From Alphaproteobacteria bacterium (GTDB lineage: Bacteria; Pseudomonadota; Alphaproteobacteria; UBA7985; JAUIBT01), in contig JAUIDR010000022.1 of NCBI GenBank assembly GCA_030428565.1, positions 1 through 49,751 of the forward strand: a stretch of 49,751 nt of DNA. Direction: 5' to 3'. The translations under genes were made by a program, and so were the position numbers. Positions 1 to 7,174 of this stretch are shown here, in pieces. Each line of letters starts with the position of its first letter. Position 1 is the stretch's first letter. The notes below the pieces were generated by a model that saw only the letters and a program-made list of their open reading frames with translations, was not told the DNA's origin and ran no database searches.

Positions 1-135
1 AGTTCGCCGATGCAATTTTGACGTTCTTTCGCGAAACTCTTCCGAGCAAATGGAGAACGTTTCGCGACAAGGTGTCGGACAACTTCCGCATTATGTCACA
101 CGGTAGCTTCCGGATTTTGGAGTGTCGGCGGTATA
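1..135. other. Upstream region with a spaced inverted repeat
   Basis: No complete gene is visible. A reading frame open from the left edge closes with TGA at 19-21 and could be the tail of an upstream gene, but too little is present to name it. A perfect 9-bp inverted repeat follows: TCGCGAAAC at 29-37 and GTTTCGCGA at 59-67, with a 21-nt spacer. No T-run follows, so it reads better as an operator or mRNA stem than as a rho-independent terminator. The first full gene starts at 136 behind only a weak ribosome-binding site, so it may be translated as part of a longer operon. Confidence 0.3.
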
Positions 136-1260
136 ATGACCGATCCGCTTTGCATTGTTGCGGTCGATTTTTGGCCGCTGCGCATTCCCTTAGCGCGTCC
201 CTACCGCTTGTCATCGCACTACGGCACGCTAACCCACGGCCAAGCGGTCTTGCTGCGAGTGACACTGGCCAACGGTGTCGTTGGCTGGGGAGAAGCCGAC
301 CCGCACGCCGAATTTGACGGCTACACGCTGGAAGGGGTGATCGAGGCGCTCAAGTCCCGGGCGCCCCAACTTCTCGGGGTCTCGGTCGCAGATTGGGTCG
401 AGCAAGGCTTGGGGCTACAACACGAGGGCTCGCCGTCGGCGGCTATCGACGTGGCTTGCTTTGACGCCCTAGCGCGCGCGCGCGGCGTTCCGGTGCATGC
501 GCTTGTCGGCGCGCGCCAGCACGAGGGCATAGACTCGCTCTGGCCGACCTCAAACGGTGAGGCAAGCGACGACTTGGCCGTCATTGACGAATACGCCGCC
601 AAGGGGTTCAAGACCTACATGCTCAAGATGGGCGACCGTCCCATTGAGGCCGAGATCGAGCGCTCAAAAGCGGTGATGGCGGCCAAGCCCGGCGAAGTCA
701 AAATCATGGTGGATGCCAATCAGGGTTGGAGCCGCGAAGAGGCGCAGCGCTATGCCGAGGGTGCGGGCGATCTGCCAATCGTTTTGATCGAACAGCCCCT
801 GGCGGCTGACGATTTGGAGGGCCTGGCGGCTTTGTGCCGGGCAAGCAAGTTGCCGATTTCGGTCGATGAGTCGCTGCAGAGTCGGCGCTCTGTCGATGCG
901 ATCTTGCGAGCCGGGGCGGGCGATGTGTTCAGCATCAAAATCTCCAAGAACGGCGGCCTAGCCAACAGCCGCGCCATCGGCCAAGCGGTCGAGGCCGCGG
1001 GCAAGCACATCTTGATGAACTCCATGATTGAGCTGGGCGTCACCCAAGCGGCCTCCTTGCAACTGGGGGTCACTTTCAAAGCCTTGGCGCCGTGCGGGCA
1101 CGCCTACATGTCTTGCTTGCGCATGGCTGACGATGTGACCGACTTTGCCGATTGCCTTGTCAATGGTCGCGCCTATCTGCGCGATGCGCCGGGGCTGGGC
1201 ATTCAGGTGCATTTGGAAAAAATCCAACAATATCAGATTGGTGACTATCATGTCGGCTAA
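136..1260 (+). CDS. Enolase-superfamily epimerase / cycloisomerase (mandelate racemase-muconate lactonizing type)
   Basis: A 374-residue protein of the mandelate racemase/muconate lactonizing branch of the enolase superfamily. These cytoplasmic Mg2+ enzymes abstract a proton alpha to a carboxylate. An N-terminal capping domain (about 1-125) is followed by the barrel. Visible ligands and catalytic positions are K164, metal ligands D193 (VDANQGW), E219 (EQPL) and D244 (DES), and K268 in KISKNGG. Lysines on both faces (K164, K268) are what 1,1-proton transfer (epimerisation or racemisation) or cycloisomerisation needs. The usual first lysine of the KxK motif is M162 here. It overlaps the permease gene by 11 bp and heads an operon with a peptide-type importer and a flavin oxidase. 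I infer that it flips the stereocentre of an imported dipeptide, opine or imino acid. The substrate is not readable from sequence; dipeptide epimerase and betaine/proline-type epimerase are the main alternatives. Confidence 0.85.
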   Translation: MTDPLCIVAVDFWPLRIPLARPYRLSSHYGTLTHGQAVLLRVTLANGVVGWGEADPHAEFDGYTLEGVIEALKSRAPQLLGVSVADWVEQGLGLQHEGSPSAAIDVACFDALARARGVPVHALVGARQHEGIDSLWPTSNGEASDDLAVIDEYAAKGFKTYMLKMGDRPIEAEIERSKAVMAAKPGEVKIMVDANQGWSREEAQRYAEGAGDLPIVLIEQPLAADDLEGLAALCRASKLPISVDESLQSRRSVDAILRAGAGDVFSIKISKNGGLANSRAIGQAVEAAGKHILMNSMIELGVTQAASLQLGVTFKALAPCGHAYMSCLRMADDVTDFADCLVNGRAYLRDAPGLGIQVHLEKIQQYQIGDYHVG

Positions 1261-2149
1261 CGCCATGTCTCGATCGTTACGAAAGCTGGGGCTTGGCCTC
1301 AAAGAGCACTACGGCATTATTGCCACCAACAAACTCAGCCTGCTGGGCTTTTGGATTATCGTGCTGTTCACCTTGGTCGCGGCCTTCGCCCCCTGGATCG
1401 CGCCGCACGAGCCTTGGGAGATGCTGTTTGACAGCAAAGGTGAATTTGCCGCCTTGCGGGCGCCGTCTTGGGAGTTCCCATTCGGGACCACCCACCTGGG
1501 TTATGATCTTTATTCCCAACTCGTCCTTGCGACCCGCACGACGCTGTTAATTGGGGCAACCTCGGGCTTCATCTCCATCATCATCGGCGCCAACATCGGC
1601 CTGATCGCCGGTTACTACGGCGGCAAGGTGGACGAGGTGCTGATGCGTCTGACCGACATCCTCTATGGCATGCCCTTCTTGCCCTTCATCATCATCTTGA
1701 TCGCGCTGTTTGGCCGTAAGCTTGAGTTTGTCATCTTGGCAATTGTCCTGATTATTTGGCGGACTTCGGCGCGTGTGATCCGTGCGCAGACCATCGCCAT
1801 CAAGCAGCGCCAGTTTATCGCCATGGCGCGCGCCAGAGGCGCCAGCGACCTGCGCATCATCTATGTCCACATCCTGCCCAACGTACTGCCCCTGCTGCTG
1901 TTATACGCGGCCTTCAATATCGCGTGGTCGATCATCACCGAGGCCAGCGCCAGCTTCTTGGGCTTTGGCGACGGTGAGACCATCAGTTGGGGCGGCATGC
2001 TCTATGAGTTGTGGCTGTCGGGCAAAACGCGGGTCGCCTGGTGGTGGTTTGCAACGCCTTCGGTCTGCATCATCTTGCTTGTGACCTCGCTGGTCTTTGT
2101 CAGCCGCGCTTATGAAGAAGTGGCCAACCCCCGTCTGCGCAAAAGGTAG
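1250..2149 (+). CDS. Peptide/opine-type ABC transporter permease (DppC/OppC family)
   Basis: A 299-residue inner-membrane permease of the DppC/OppC type. The ATG at 1250 overlaps the end of the epimerase gene by 11 bp; an in-frame ATG at 1265 is the alternative. One hydrophobic segment near residues 28-50 precedes a periplasmic stretch. The five-helix BPD_transp_1 core follows, carrying the cytoplasmic EAA-like loop (MARARGASDLRIIYVHILP) that docks on the ATPases. The DppC family normally pairs with a DppB-type permease and a periplasmic binding protein. Neither is in this window, so they probably lie to the left. Two ATPase genes follow within 7 bp, so assignment to this importer is secure; the substrate is inferred only from the oxidase genes downstream. 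Confidence 0.88.
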   Translation: MSANAMSRSLRKLGLGLKEHYGIIATNKLSLLGFWIIVLFTLVAAFAPWIAPHEPWEMLFDSKGEFAALRAPSWEFPFGTTHLGYDLYSQLVLATRTTLLIGATSGFISIIIGANIGLIAGYYGGKVDEVLMRLTDILYGMPFLPFIIILIALFGRKLEFVILAIVLIIWRTSARVIRAQTIAIKQRQFIAMARARGASDLRIIYVHILPNVLPLLLLYAAFNIAWSIITEASASFLGFGDGETISWGGMLYELWLSGKTRVAWWWFATPSVCIILLVTSLVFVSRAYEEVANPRLRKR

Positions 2150-2155
2150 CCTTCC

Positions 2156-3193
2156 ATGCAAGCTCCCAAGACTGAAACCAAACAACCCTTGCTGTCGGTG
2201 CGTAACCTGGGCGTGGCCTATAAGACCGCCCAAGGCCCTGTCCACGCGGTCAGCAACATATCCTTTGATTTGGCTGAGAACGAGGTCTTTGGCATCGCGG
2301 GTGAATCGGGCTGCGGCAAGTCCACGCTCATTCGCTCCTTGCTGCGCCTGCTGCCGGATAGCGCGACGGTCAGCGCTGACGCCTGTCTCTATCGTGGGCA
2401 GGATCTTATGGGGTTGCCCGATGCCCGTTTTCGCAAGGATATCTTGTGGAGTGAGATTTCGCTGGTCCCGCAGAGCGCTATGGCGTCGTTTAACCCGGTC
2501 TATCGGGTCGGGGACCAGATCATTGAATCGATCCGCGCCCATAAGAGCGTCAGCAAAGCCGAAGCGCGCGAGCGTTGTAAAGCGCTGTTCGATGTCGTGG
2601 GGCTGGAAGCGGGATTACTCGACAGTTTCCCGCATGAGTTTTCGGGCGGTATGCGCCAACGCGCTATGATCGCCATGGCGCTGTCGCTCGATCCGGGCCT
2701 GATCGTCATGGACGAGCCGACGACCGGCCTCGATGTGCTTGTGCAAGAGCGGATTTTGCGGCGCATCCGCGAAATTCGTAGCGAAATCAAAAGCTCGATC
2801 ATTTTGATTACCCACGACATCGCGGTGATTGCGGAAATGAGCGACCGCATCGCCATTATGTACGGCGGTGAATTCATGGAACAGGCCAGCGCGGTCGATC
2901 TGTTTGAACAGCCCTACCATCCATATACTCTGGGGCTGAAGAACGCCTTTCCGTCTATTCGCAACATCGGCGCAGAGCTGATCTCTATACCCGGCTCGCC
3001 GCCGACCTTGATTGGGCCCCTGCAATCCTGCCCCTTTGCGCCGCGCTGTCCCTTTGCGGTCGCGGCCTGCCGCAGTGCAAACCCAGAAATCGTAGGCCTG
3101 GAAGGTGGTCAACACCAGGTTCGTTGCGTCCGACACGCTGATGCCGTGGGCTTCCGCGAGCAGGCAAAGGAGAAAGCTGTATGGCAATTCTAG
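2156..3193 (+). CDS. Peptide/opine-type ABC transporter ATPase (DppD/OppD family)
   Basis: A 345-residue cytoplasmic ATPase. It has Walker A GESGCGKST at 49-57, the Q-loop in LVPQSA, signature SGGMRQR from S163, Walker B ending D186-E187 (VMDEP) and switch histidine H220. The C-terminal extension carries the cysteine-rich oligopeptide/dipeptide element (CPFAPRCPFA), which separates this family from other importer ATPases and, in characterised members, binds an iron-sulphur cluster or helps dimer contact. It starts 6 bp after the permease stop and overlaps the next ATPase gene by 13 bp, which indicates translational coupling. It should form a heterodimer with the product of that gene. Confidence 0.9.
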   Translation: MQAPKTETKQPLLSVRNLGVAYKTAQGPVHAVSNISFDLAENEVFGIAGESGCGKSTLIRSLLRLLPDSATVSADACLYRGQDLMGLPDARFRKDILWSEISLVPQSAMASFNPVYRVGDQIIESIRAHKSVSKAEARERCKALFDVVGLEAGLLDSFPHEFSGGMRQRAMIAMALSLDPGLIVMDEPTTGLDVLVQERILRRIREIRSEIKSSIILITHDIAVIAEMSDRIAIMYGGEFMEQASAVDLFEQPYHPYTLGLKNAFPSIRNIGAELISIPGSPPTLIGPLQSCPFAPRCPFAVAACRSANPEIVGLEGGQHQVRCVRHADAVGFREQAKEKAVWQF

Positions 3194-4179
3194 AATTGGC
3201 CAACCTAAGCCGGCACTTTGAAATCCGCCCAGGCCTATTGGATCGCGCCTTCAAGGGTAAAGCGTCGAGCTATATCAAGGCCGTCCAGGGCCTGAATGTC
3301 ACGGTCGAAGACAACGAGATATTGGGCATCGCGGGTGAATCGGGCTGTGGCAAGTCTACCACCTGCACCATGATATCGGCCCTGATGGAGCCAAGCGACG
3401 GCGATATTCGCTTTAAGGGCCGCTCGATTTTGGGCTTGAAAGGCAAGGCGCTGAAGGACTATCGCCGCAGCGTGCAGATGATCTTTCAAGACCCCTACGA
3501 ATCGCTCAACCCGCGCTTTCGCATCGCTGATATCGTGGCCGAAGGGCCGCGAGCACTGGGGCTGTGGCGCGGTGAGGAGCTGGACCGGCGGGTCCATGCC
3601 ATTTTGTCCGCCGTGGGTCTGCCGCCAGCGAAATATGCTGAGCGCTTCCCGCATGAGCTGAGCGGCGGCGAACGCCAACGTGTTGGTATCGCCAGCGCGC
3701 TCATCATGGAGCCGGAGATGATTATCGCTGACGAGCCGCTGTCCATGCTGGATGTCTCGATCCGCGCCGGTATCTTGGACTTGATGCGAGACATGCAAGC
3801 GCAAAAGGGCTTTGCGAGCATCTATGTCTCGCATGATTTGTCGATCTTGGGCAACGTCGCTGATCGCATCTTGATTATGTACCTGGGCCAAGCCATGGAA
3901 GTTGGCCCGGCGCGCGAAGTCATCTTGAACCCCAAACATCCTTATACCAAAGCCTTGATTGGCGCTGTTCCCGTTCCTGACCCGCGTTCACGGCGGGCCG
4001 TTCCCAATGTGCGCGGTGATCTTTCCAAGCCGATTGATCCGCCGCCAGGCTGCCGGTTTGCGCCGCGCTGTCCTCACGCCGATGAGAGCTGCAAGACCAA
4101 ATTCATCGCCCTGGATACGCAAGACCCGCAAAAGCACCAAGCCGCCTGTCACAAGCTTGCGGAAATCGGACATGGCTAG
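3181..4179 (+). CDS. Peptide/opine-type ABC transporter ATPase (DppF/OppF family)
   Basis: A 332-residue partner ATPase. Walker A GESGCGKST is at 52-60. Signature LSGGERQR, Walker B (IIADEPLSMLD), switch YVSHD and the C-terminal oligopeptide-transporter cysteine element (CRFAPRCPHADESC) are all present. The start ATG at 3181 lies inside the preceding gene behind a purine-rich AAAGGAGAAAG stretch, a strong ribosome-binding site. It ends 8 bp inside the next gene, a flavoprotein, so transporter and oxidase are co-translated. That physical coupling is the best evidence that the importer brings in the oxidase substrate. Confidence 0.9.
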   Translation: MAILELANLSRHFEIRPGLLDRAFKGKASSYIKAVQGLNVTVEDNEILGIAGESGCGKSTTCTMISALMEPSDGDIRFKGRSILGLKGKALKDYRRSVQMIFQDPYESLNPRFRIADIVAEGPRALGLWRGEELDRRVHAILSAVGLPPAKYAERFPHELSGGERQRVGIASALIMEPEMIIADEPLSMLDVSIRAGILDLMRDMQAQKGFASIYVSHDLSILGNVADRILIMYLGQAMEVGPAREVILNPKHPYTKALIGAVPVPDPRSRRAVPNVRGDLSKPIDPPPGCRFAPRCPHADESCKTKFIALDTQDPQKHQAACHKLAEIGHG

Positions 4180-5323
4180 CAGCACACTGGGGGCGCAAGC
4201 CCCTACGCGATCCTGCGATATTGCCGTCATTGGTGGCGGTCTGTTGGGTTCCGCCTTCGGCTGGGGCTTGGCGCGGCGCGGTCAAGTCTGCCAGGTTTTC
4301 GATGAGGGCGACACGGCGGTGCGCACGGCACGGGGCAATTTCGGCTTGGTCTGGGTGCAGGGCAAAGGTCTGGGCATGGGCCGCTATGCGCGCTGGTCTT
4401 TGCAGGCCTCGCGCCTGTGGCGGGGTTTTGCCGATGAGCTGGAGGCGGCAACGGGCTTAGACCTGGCCTATTCGCGCGGCGGTCTGCGCTTTGCACACAG
4501 CGAGCAGGACTTGCAGGCGACGGTCAACAATCTCAAGCAGATTCAATCCGATATGGTCGAAGAGGCCTATCAATTCGAAACGCTTGAACACAGCGCGCTG
4601 AAAAAGCGTCTGCCCCTGGTCGGCGATATCGCGGGCGCGACCTTCTGCGAGCACGACGGACACTGTAATCCGCTCATGCTGCTGCGCGCGCTGCACCAGG
4701 ATATGCAGCGTTTGGGCGCAACCTATCGCCCCAATACCAAGGTTGAGCGGATTGAGCCGTTGGCGGGGGGCGGCTATCGTCTGTTGGACGGGCAAGGCGA
4801 GCGGCTCTGCGAGGCGGAAAAGCTGGTCATTGCGGCAGGGCACGGTTCGCGCGCGCTGGCCGAGCAGAGCGGGATCGAACTGCCCATTCATGCCGATCAA
4901 GGCCAGGTCATCGTGACGGAAAAGGTAGCAAGCGCCTTTAGCTATACCTCTGATATCATTCGCCAAACGGACAACGGCAGCTTTTTGCTGGGGGCCTCCA
5001 GCCGGGATGTTGGCATGGATACGCGCACCGACCTGTCGACGCTGGGCCAGATTGCGCGTGAGTGCGTGCAGGTCTTTCCCTTTTTGCGCCAGCTTCGCAT
5101 GCAGCGCGCTTGGGGGGCGGTGCGGGTCATGACGCCCGATGGTTTCCCCGTCTACCAGCATTCTAAGAGCTACCCCGGCGTATTTTCCTTCGCCTGCCAT
5201 TCGGGCGTCACACTGGCGGCCTGCCATGCCTTGGAGGCCGCGCAATGGGTGATCGACGGCGCGATCCCGTCTGACTTCGACGACTTCCACCCCAAGAGGT
5301 TCCATGTTCAAGCGTCTATCTGA
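4172..5323 (+). CDS. FAD-dependent amino-acid/opine oxidase catalytic subunit (DAO family, HcnC/OoxB/LhpB-like)
   Basis: A 383-residue flavoprotein of the D-amino-acid oxidase (DAO) fold. The dinucleotide-binding motif is GGGLLG at 21-26. The C-terminal DAO signature region contains FACHSGVTLAACHALEAA. The frame is open upstream to 3959, but the ATG at 4172, overlapping the ATPase gene by 8 bp, starts 16 residues before the Rossmann motif and is the sensible start. Neighbouring genes for a small [2Fe-2S] protein and a FAD/NAD protein with a BFD cluster match the composition of bacterial heteromeric opine oxidase, hydrogen cyanide synthase and D-hydroxyproline dehydrogenase. In those enzymes this subunit oxidises the amino-acid C-N bond and passes electrons to the others. 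Exact substrate unknown. Confidence 0.85.
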   Translation: MASSTLGAQAPTRSCDIAVIGGGLLGSAFGWGLARRGQVCQVFDEGDTAVRTARGNFGLVWVQGKGLGMGRYARWSLQASRLWRGFADELEAATGLDLAYSRGGLRFAHSEQDLQATVNNLKQIQSDMVEEAYQFETLEHSALKKRLPLVGDIAGATFCEHDGHCNPLMLLRALHQDMQRLGATYRPNTKVERIEPLAGGGYRLLDGQGERLCEAEKLVIAAGHGSRALAEQSGIELPIHADQGQVIVTEKVASAFSYTSDIIRQTDNGSFLLGASSRDVGMDTRTDLSTLGQIARECVQVFPFLRQLRMQRAWGAVRVMTPDGFPVYQHSKSYPGVFSFACHSGVTLAACHALEAAQWVIDGAIPSDFDDFHPKRFHVQASI

Positions 5324-5612
5324 GCCCAAAGCGCCCGTGACCTTCGAATTCGAGGGCCAGCCTCTAAAGGGCGAAGCGGGGGAGAGCATCGCCGCTGCCT
5401 TATTGGCTGCGGGTATCATAGACCTGCGTCGCTCGGGCGAGGACGACAGCCCTCGCGGTCCTTATTGTATGATCGGCAACTGCTTTGAGTGCCTGGTGTG
5501 GATCGAGGGGCAAGGAAGCCGCCAAGCCTGTCGCGAGCCCGCTCGCGAGGGCTTGAAGCTACGCCGCCACCCGGGGCGGCCCGATCCCCAAGCATTTGGA
5601 GGCGGCTCATGA
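5304..5612 (+). CDS. [2Fe-2S] ferredoxin-like subunit of amino-acid/opine oxidase (HcnA/LhpF-like)
   Basis: A 102-residue protein consisting of little more than a Fer2_4-type domain. The cluster cysteines are C55, C60, C63 and C76, giving CX4CX2CX12C, with the context GPYCMIGNCFECLV typical of the small subunit of HcnABC-type enzymes and of the N-terminus of sarcosine oxidase alpha. It overlaps the DAO-subunit gene by 20 bp and the next gene by 4 bp (ATGA). Such overlaps imply fixed subunit stoichiometry. Role by family: an electron relay between the two flavin subunits. The last 20 or so residues are Arg/Pro/Gly-rich and probably flexible. Confidence 0.88.
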   Translation: MFKRLSEPKAPVTFEFEGQPLKGEAGESIAAALLAAGIIDLRRSGEDDSPRGPYCMIGNCFECLVWIEGQGSRQACREPAREGLKLRRHPGRPDPQAFGGGS

Positions 5613-7051
5613 TCCACAAGGTTGATATAGCTATCATCGGCGCAGGGCCGGCGGGGATGAGTCTGGCACAGTCGCTGGTCAGCGGCGATGAAAAGACCCG
5701 GCCGCCGAGCGTTGCCGTCATTGATGAGCAAAAAGATGGCGGCGGGCAAGTCTACCGAGCCGCTTTGCGTCAGGCGCCCGATTTGGCCAGCGTCCTTGGC
5801 CAGGAGTATCAAAGCGCGCGGCCTTGGCTGCAAGAGGCCAGTCAGAACCCGGACATCCAATTTTATTTTAGGACAAGTGCTTGGAATATCGAGCCTCGCG
5901 AAGATGGCGTGGAACTTGCGCTGGTCAGCGCGGGGCGAAATTGGCGTCTGCGCGCCAAGCGGCTGGTGCTGGCAAGCGGCGCCATGGAGCGGCCAACGCC
6001 CTTCTCTGGCTGGCAAACGCCGGGCGTTATGACGATGGGCGCGGCGCAGACCTTGATGAAAGACGCCGGTTTGGTCCCCGACCAACCGCTGGTCTTGCTG
6101 GGCTCTGGGCCGCTGCTCTATTTGTTCGCCAAGCAATTGCTGCAAAGCGGGGTGTCGATCCAAGCGGTTCTGCACACCGGCCCGCGCGGGCTTCGCGCTG
6201 CGGCTTGGGCTGCCTTTTGGGCGGCGCTGCCGGGCAATTTTTCGCCTCTGGGCAAGGGCTTGCTGTGGCGGATGCAGCTGGCGCTGGCGCGGGTGCCACA
6301 GGTGTTTAACGTTGCTGAAGTGGTGGCACAACCCGATCCCCAAGACACAGCGGGCGGGCTTGGCGCCTTGCGATACCGGGTCGGGGGCCATTGGCACACG
6401 CTGCAAACGGGACTGGTTCTGGTCCACGATGGAGTGGTGCCCAACACCCACCTAGCGGCGGCCTGCGGCTGTTCTTTGACGTGGGATCAACAGCAAGCCT
6501 GCTGGCGGCCCGAGCTGGATGAGACGGGCCGCAGCAGTCAGTCCCAAATCTGGGCGCTGGGCGACGGCGCGCGCATCATGGGCAGCGAAGCCGCGCGTTG
6601 GCAAGGGGTGGCGATGGCGCCCGCTCTGCTGGAAAGCTTGGGATATCAGCCGAGCGCTGCAAACTTGGCGCGTTGTCAGGAGGCTCAGCGCCGCCTTGCT
6701 CCGCTGCAACGCTTGCGCCGGTTCTTAGATGCGCAGTTTCCGCCCGCTGGGGCCTTTAGCGAAATCAGCGATGACACGCAAGTGTGCCGTTGCGAAGCCA
6801 TTTCAGCCGGAGAAATTCGGCGCATTGCGGGCTTGGGTTGCAGTGGGGTGAACCAAGCGCGTAGCTTTACCCGTGTGGGAATGGGCCCCTGCATGGGCCG
6901 CCAGTGTGGCGCCAGCGTTGCCAAAGTTCTGGCTGGTGCGCAGGGAAAGCCGCAGAGCGCCTTGGGCTATTTTACGGTGCGATTGCCGCTCAAGCCGGTC
7001 ACGGTGGGCGATCTTTGCGCGCTGGAGGCTGACGCTCCGGCGTCTGGCTAG
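5609..7051 (+). CDS. FAD/NAD(P)-binding subunit with BFD-type [2Fe-2S] domain (HcnB/OoxA/LhpE-like)
   Basis: A 480-residue pyridine-nucleotide-disulphide-type flavoprotein. The first Rossmann motif is GAGPAG at 11-16 and the second nucleotide-binding motif is GSG at 165-167. The C-terminal quarter carries a bacterioferritin-associated-ferredoxin-like cluster site with C393, C395, C428 and C433 (VCRCE ... GPCMGRQC). This domain order matches the alpha subunit of opine oxidase, HcnB and D-hydroxyproline dehydrogenase. A longer frame open from 5489 exists, but the ATG at 5609 gives the family-standard N-terminus and an ATGA junction. Likely role: accept electrons from the DAO and [2Fe-2S] subunits and deliver them to the respiratory chain. 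It is the last gene of the operon. Confidence 0.87.
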   Translation: MIHKVDIAIIGAGPAGMSLAQSLVSGDEKTRPPSVAVIDEQKDGGGQVYRAALRQAPDLASVLGQEYQSARPWLQEASQNPDIQFYFRTSAWNIEPREDGVELALVSAGRNWRLRAKRLVLASGAMERPTPFSGWQTPGVMTMGAAQTLMKDAGLVPDQPLVLLGSGPLLYLFAKQLLQSGVSIQAVLHTGPRGLRAAAWAAFWAALPGNFSPLGKGLLWRMQLALARVPQVFNVAEVVAQPDPQDTAGGLGALRYRVGGHWHTLQTGLVLVHDGVVPNTHLAAACGCSLTWDQQQACWRPELDETGRSSQSQIWALGDGARIMGSEAARWQGVAMAPALLESLGYQPSAANLARCQEAQRRLAPLQRLRRFLDAQFPPAGAFSEISDDTQVCRCEAISAGEIRRIAGLGCSGVNQARSFTRVGMGPCMGRQCGASVAKVLAGAQGKPQSALGYFTVRLPLKPVTVGDLCALEADAPASG

Positions 7052-7129
7052 TCCCTGATAAAACCGTGTCGCTTCCCACGGTGGCAGATACTGGTCTAAC
7101 TTGCTTTTTATGGCCGTGCTGCGAGCCAC

Positions 7130-7170
7130 AAAAAGGTCTTGGGGCGCGGGGTTAAGGCGCGCCCCGACCT
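7130..7170 (-). terminator. Rho-independent terminator of the membrane-protein gene
   Basis: Read on the minus strand, a long stem (AGGTC + GGGGCGCG pairing with CGCGCCCC + GACCT, with a two-base AA bulge and a 9-nt loop) runs directly into a T-run. It starts 4 bp after the stop codon at 7175-7177. The plus-strand operon ends at 7051; the same structure lacks a plus-strand T-tract, so I assign it to the minus-strand gene. Confidence 0.8.
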
Positions 7171-7174
7171 GCGG

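Noticed and set aside
4457-5419. 320-residue minus-strand frame opposite the DAO-type subunit
   Set aside because: Antisense shadow of a gene with clear motifs; no ribosome-binding site or recognisable domain.
5462-6451. 329-residue open frame on the minus strand across the oxidase genes
   Set aside because: It runs antisense to two well-supported genes, is Arg/Gln/Pro-rich as expected from antisense of GC-rich coding DNA, and shows no family pattern.
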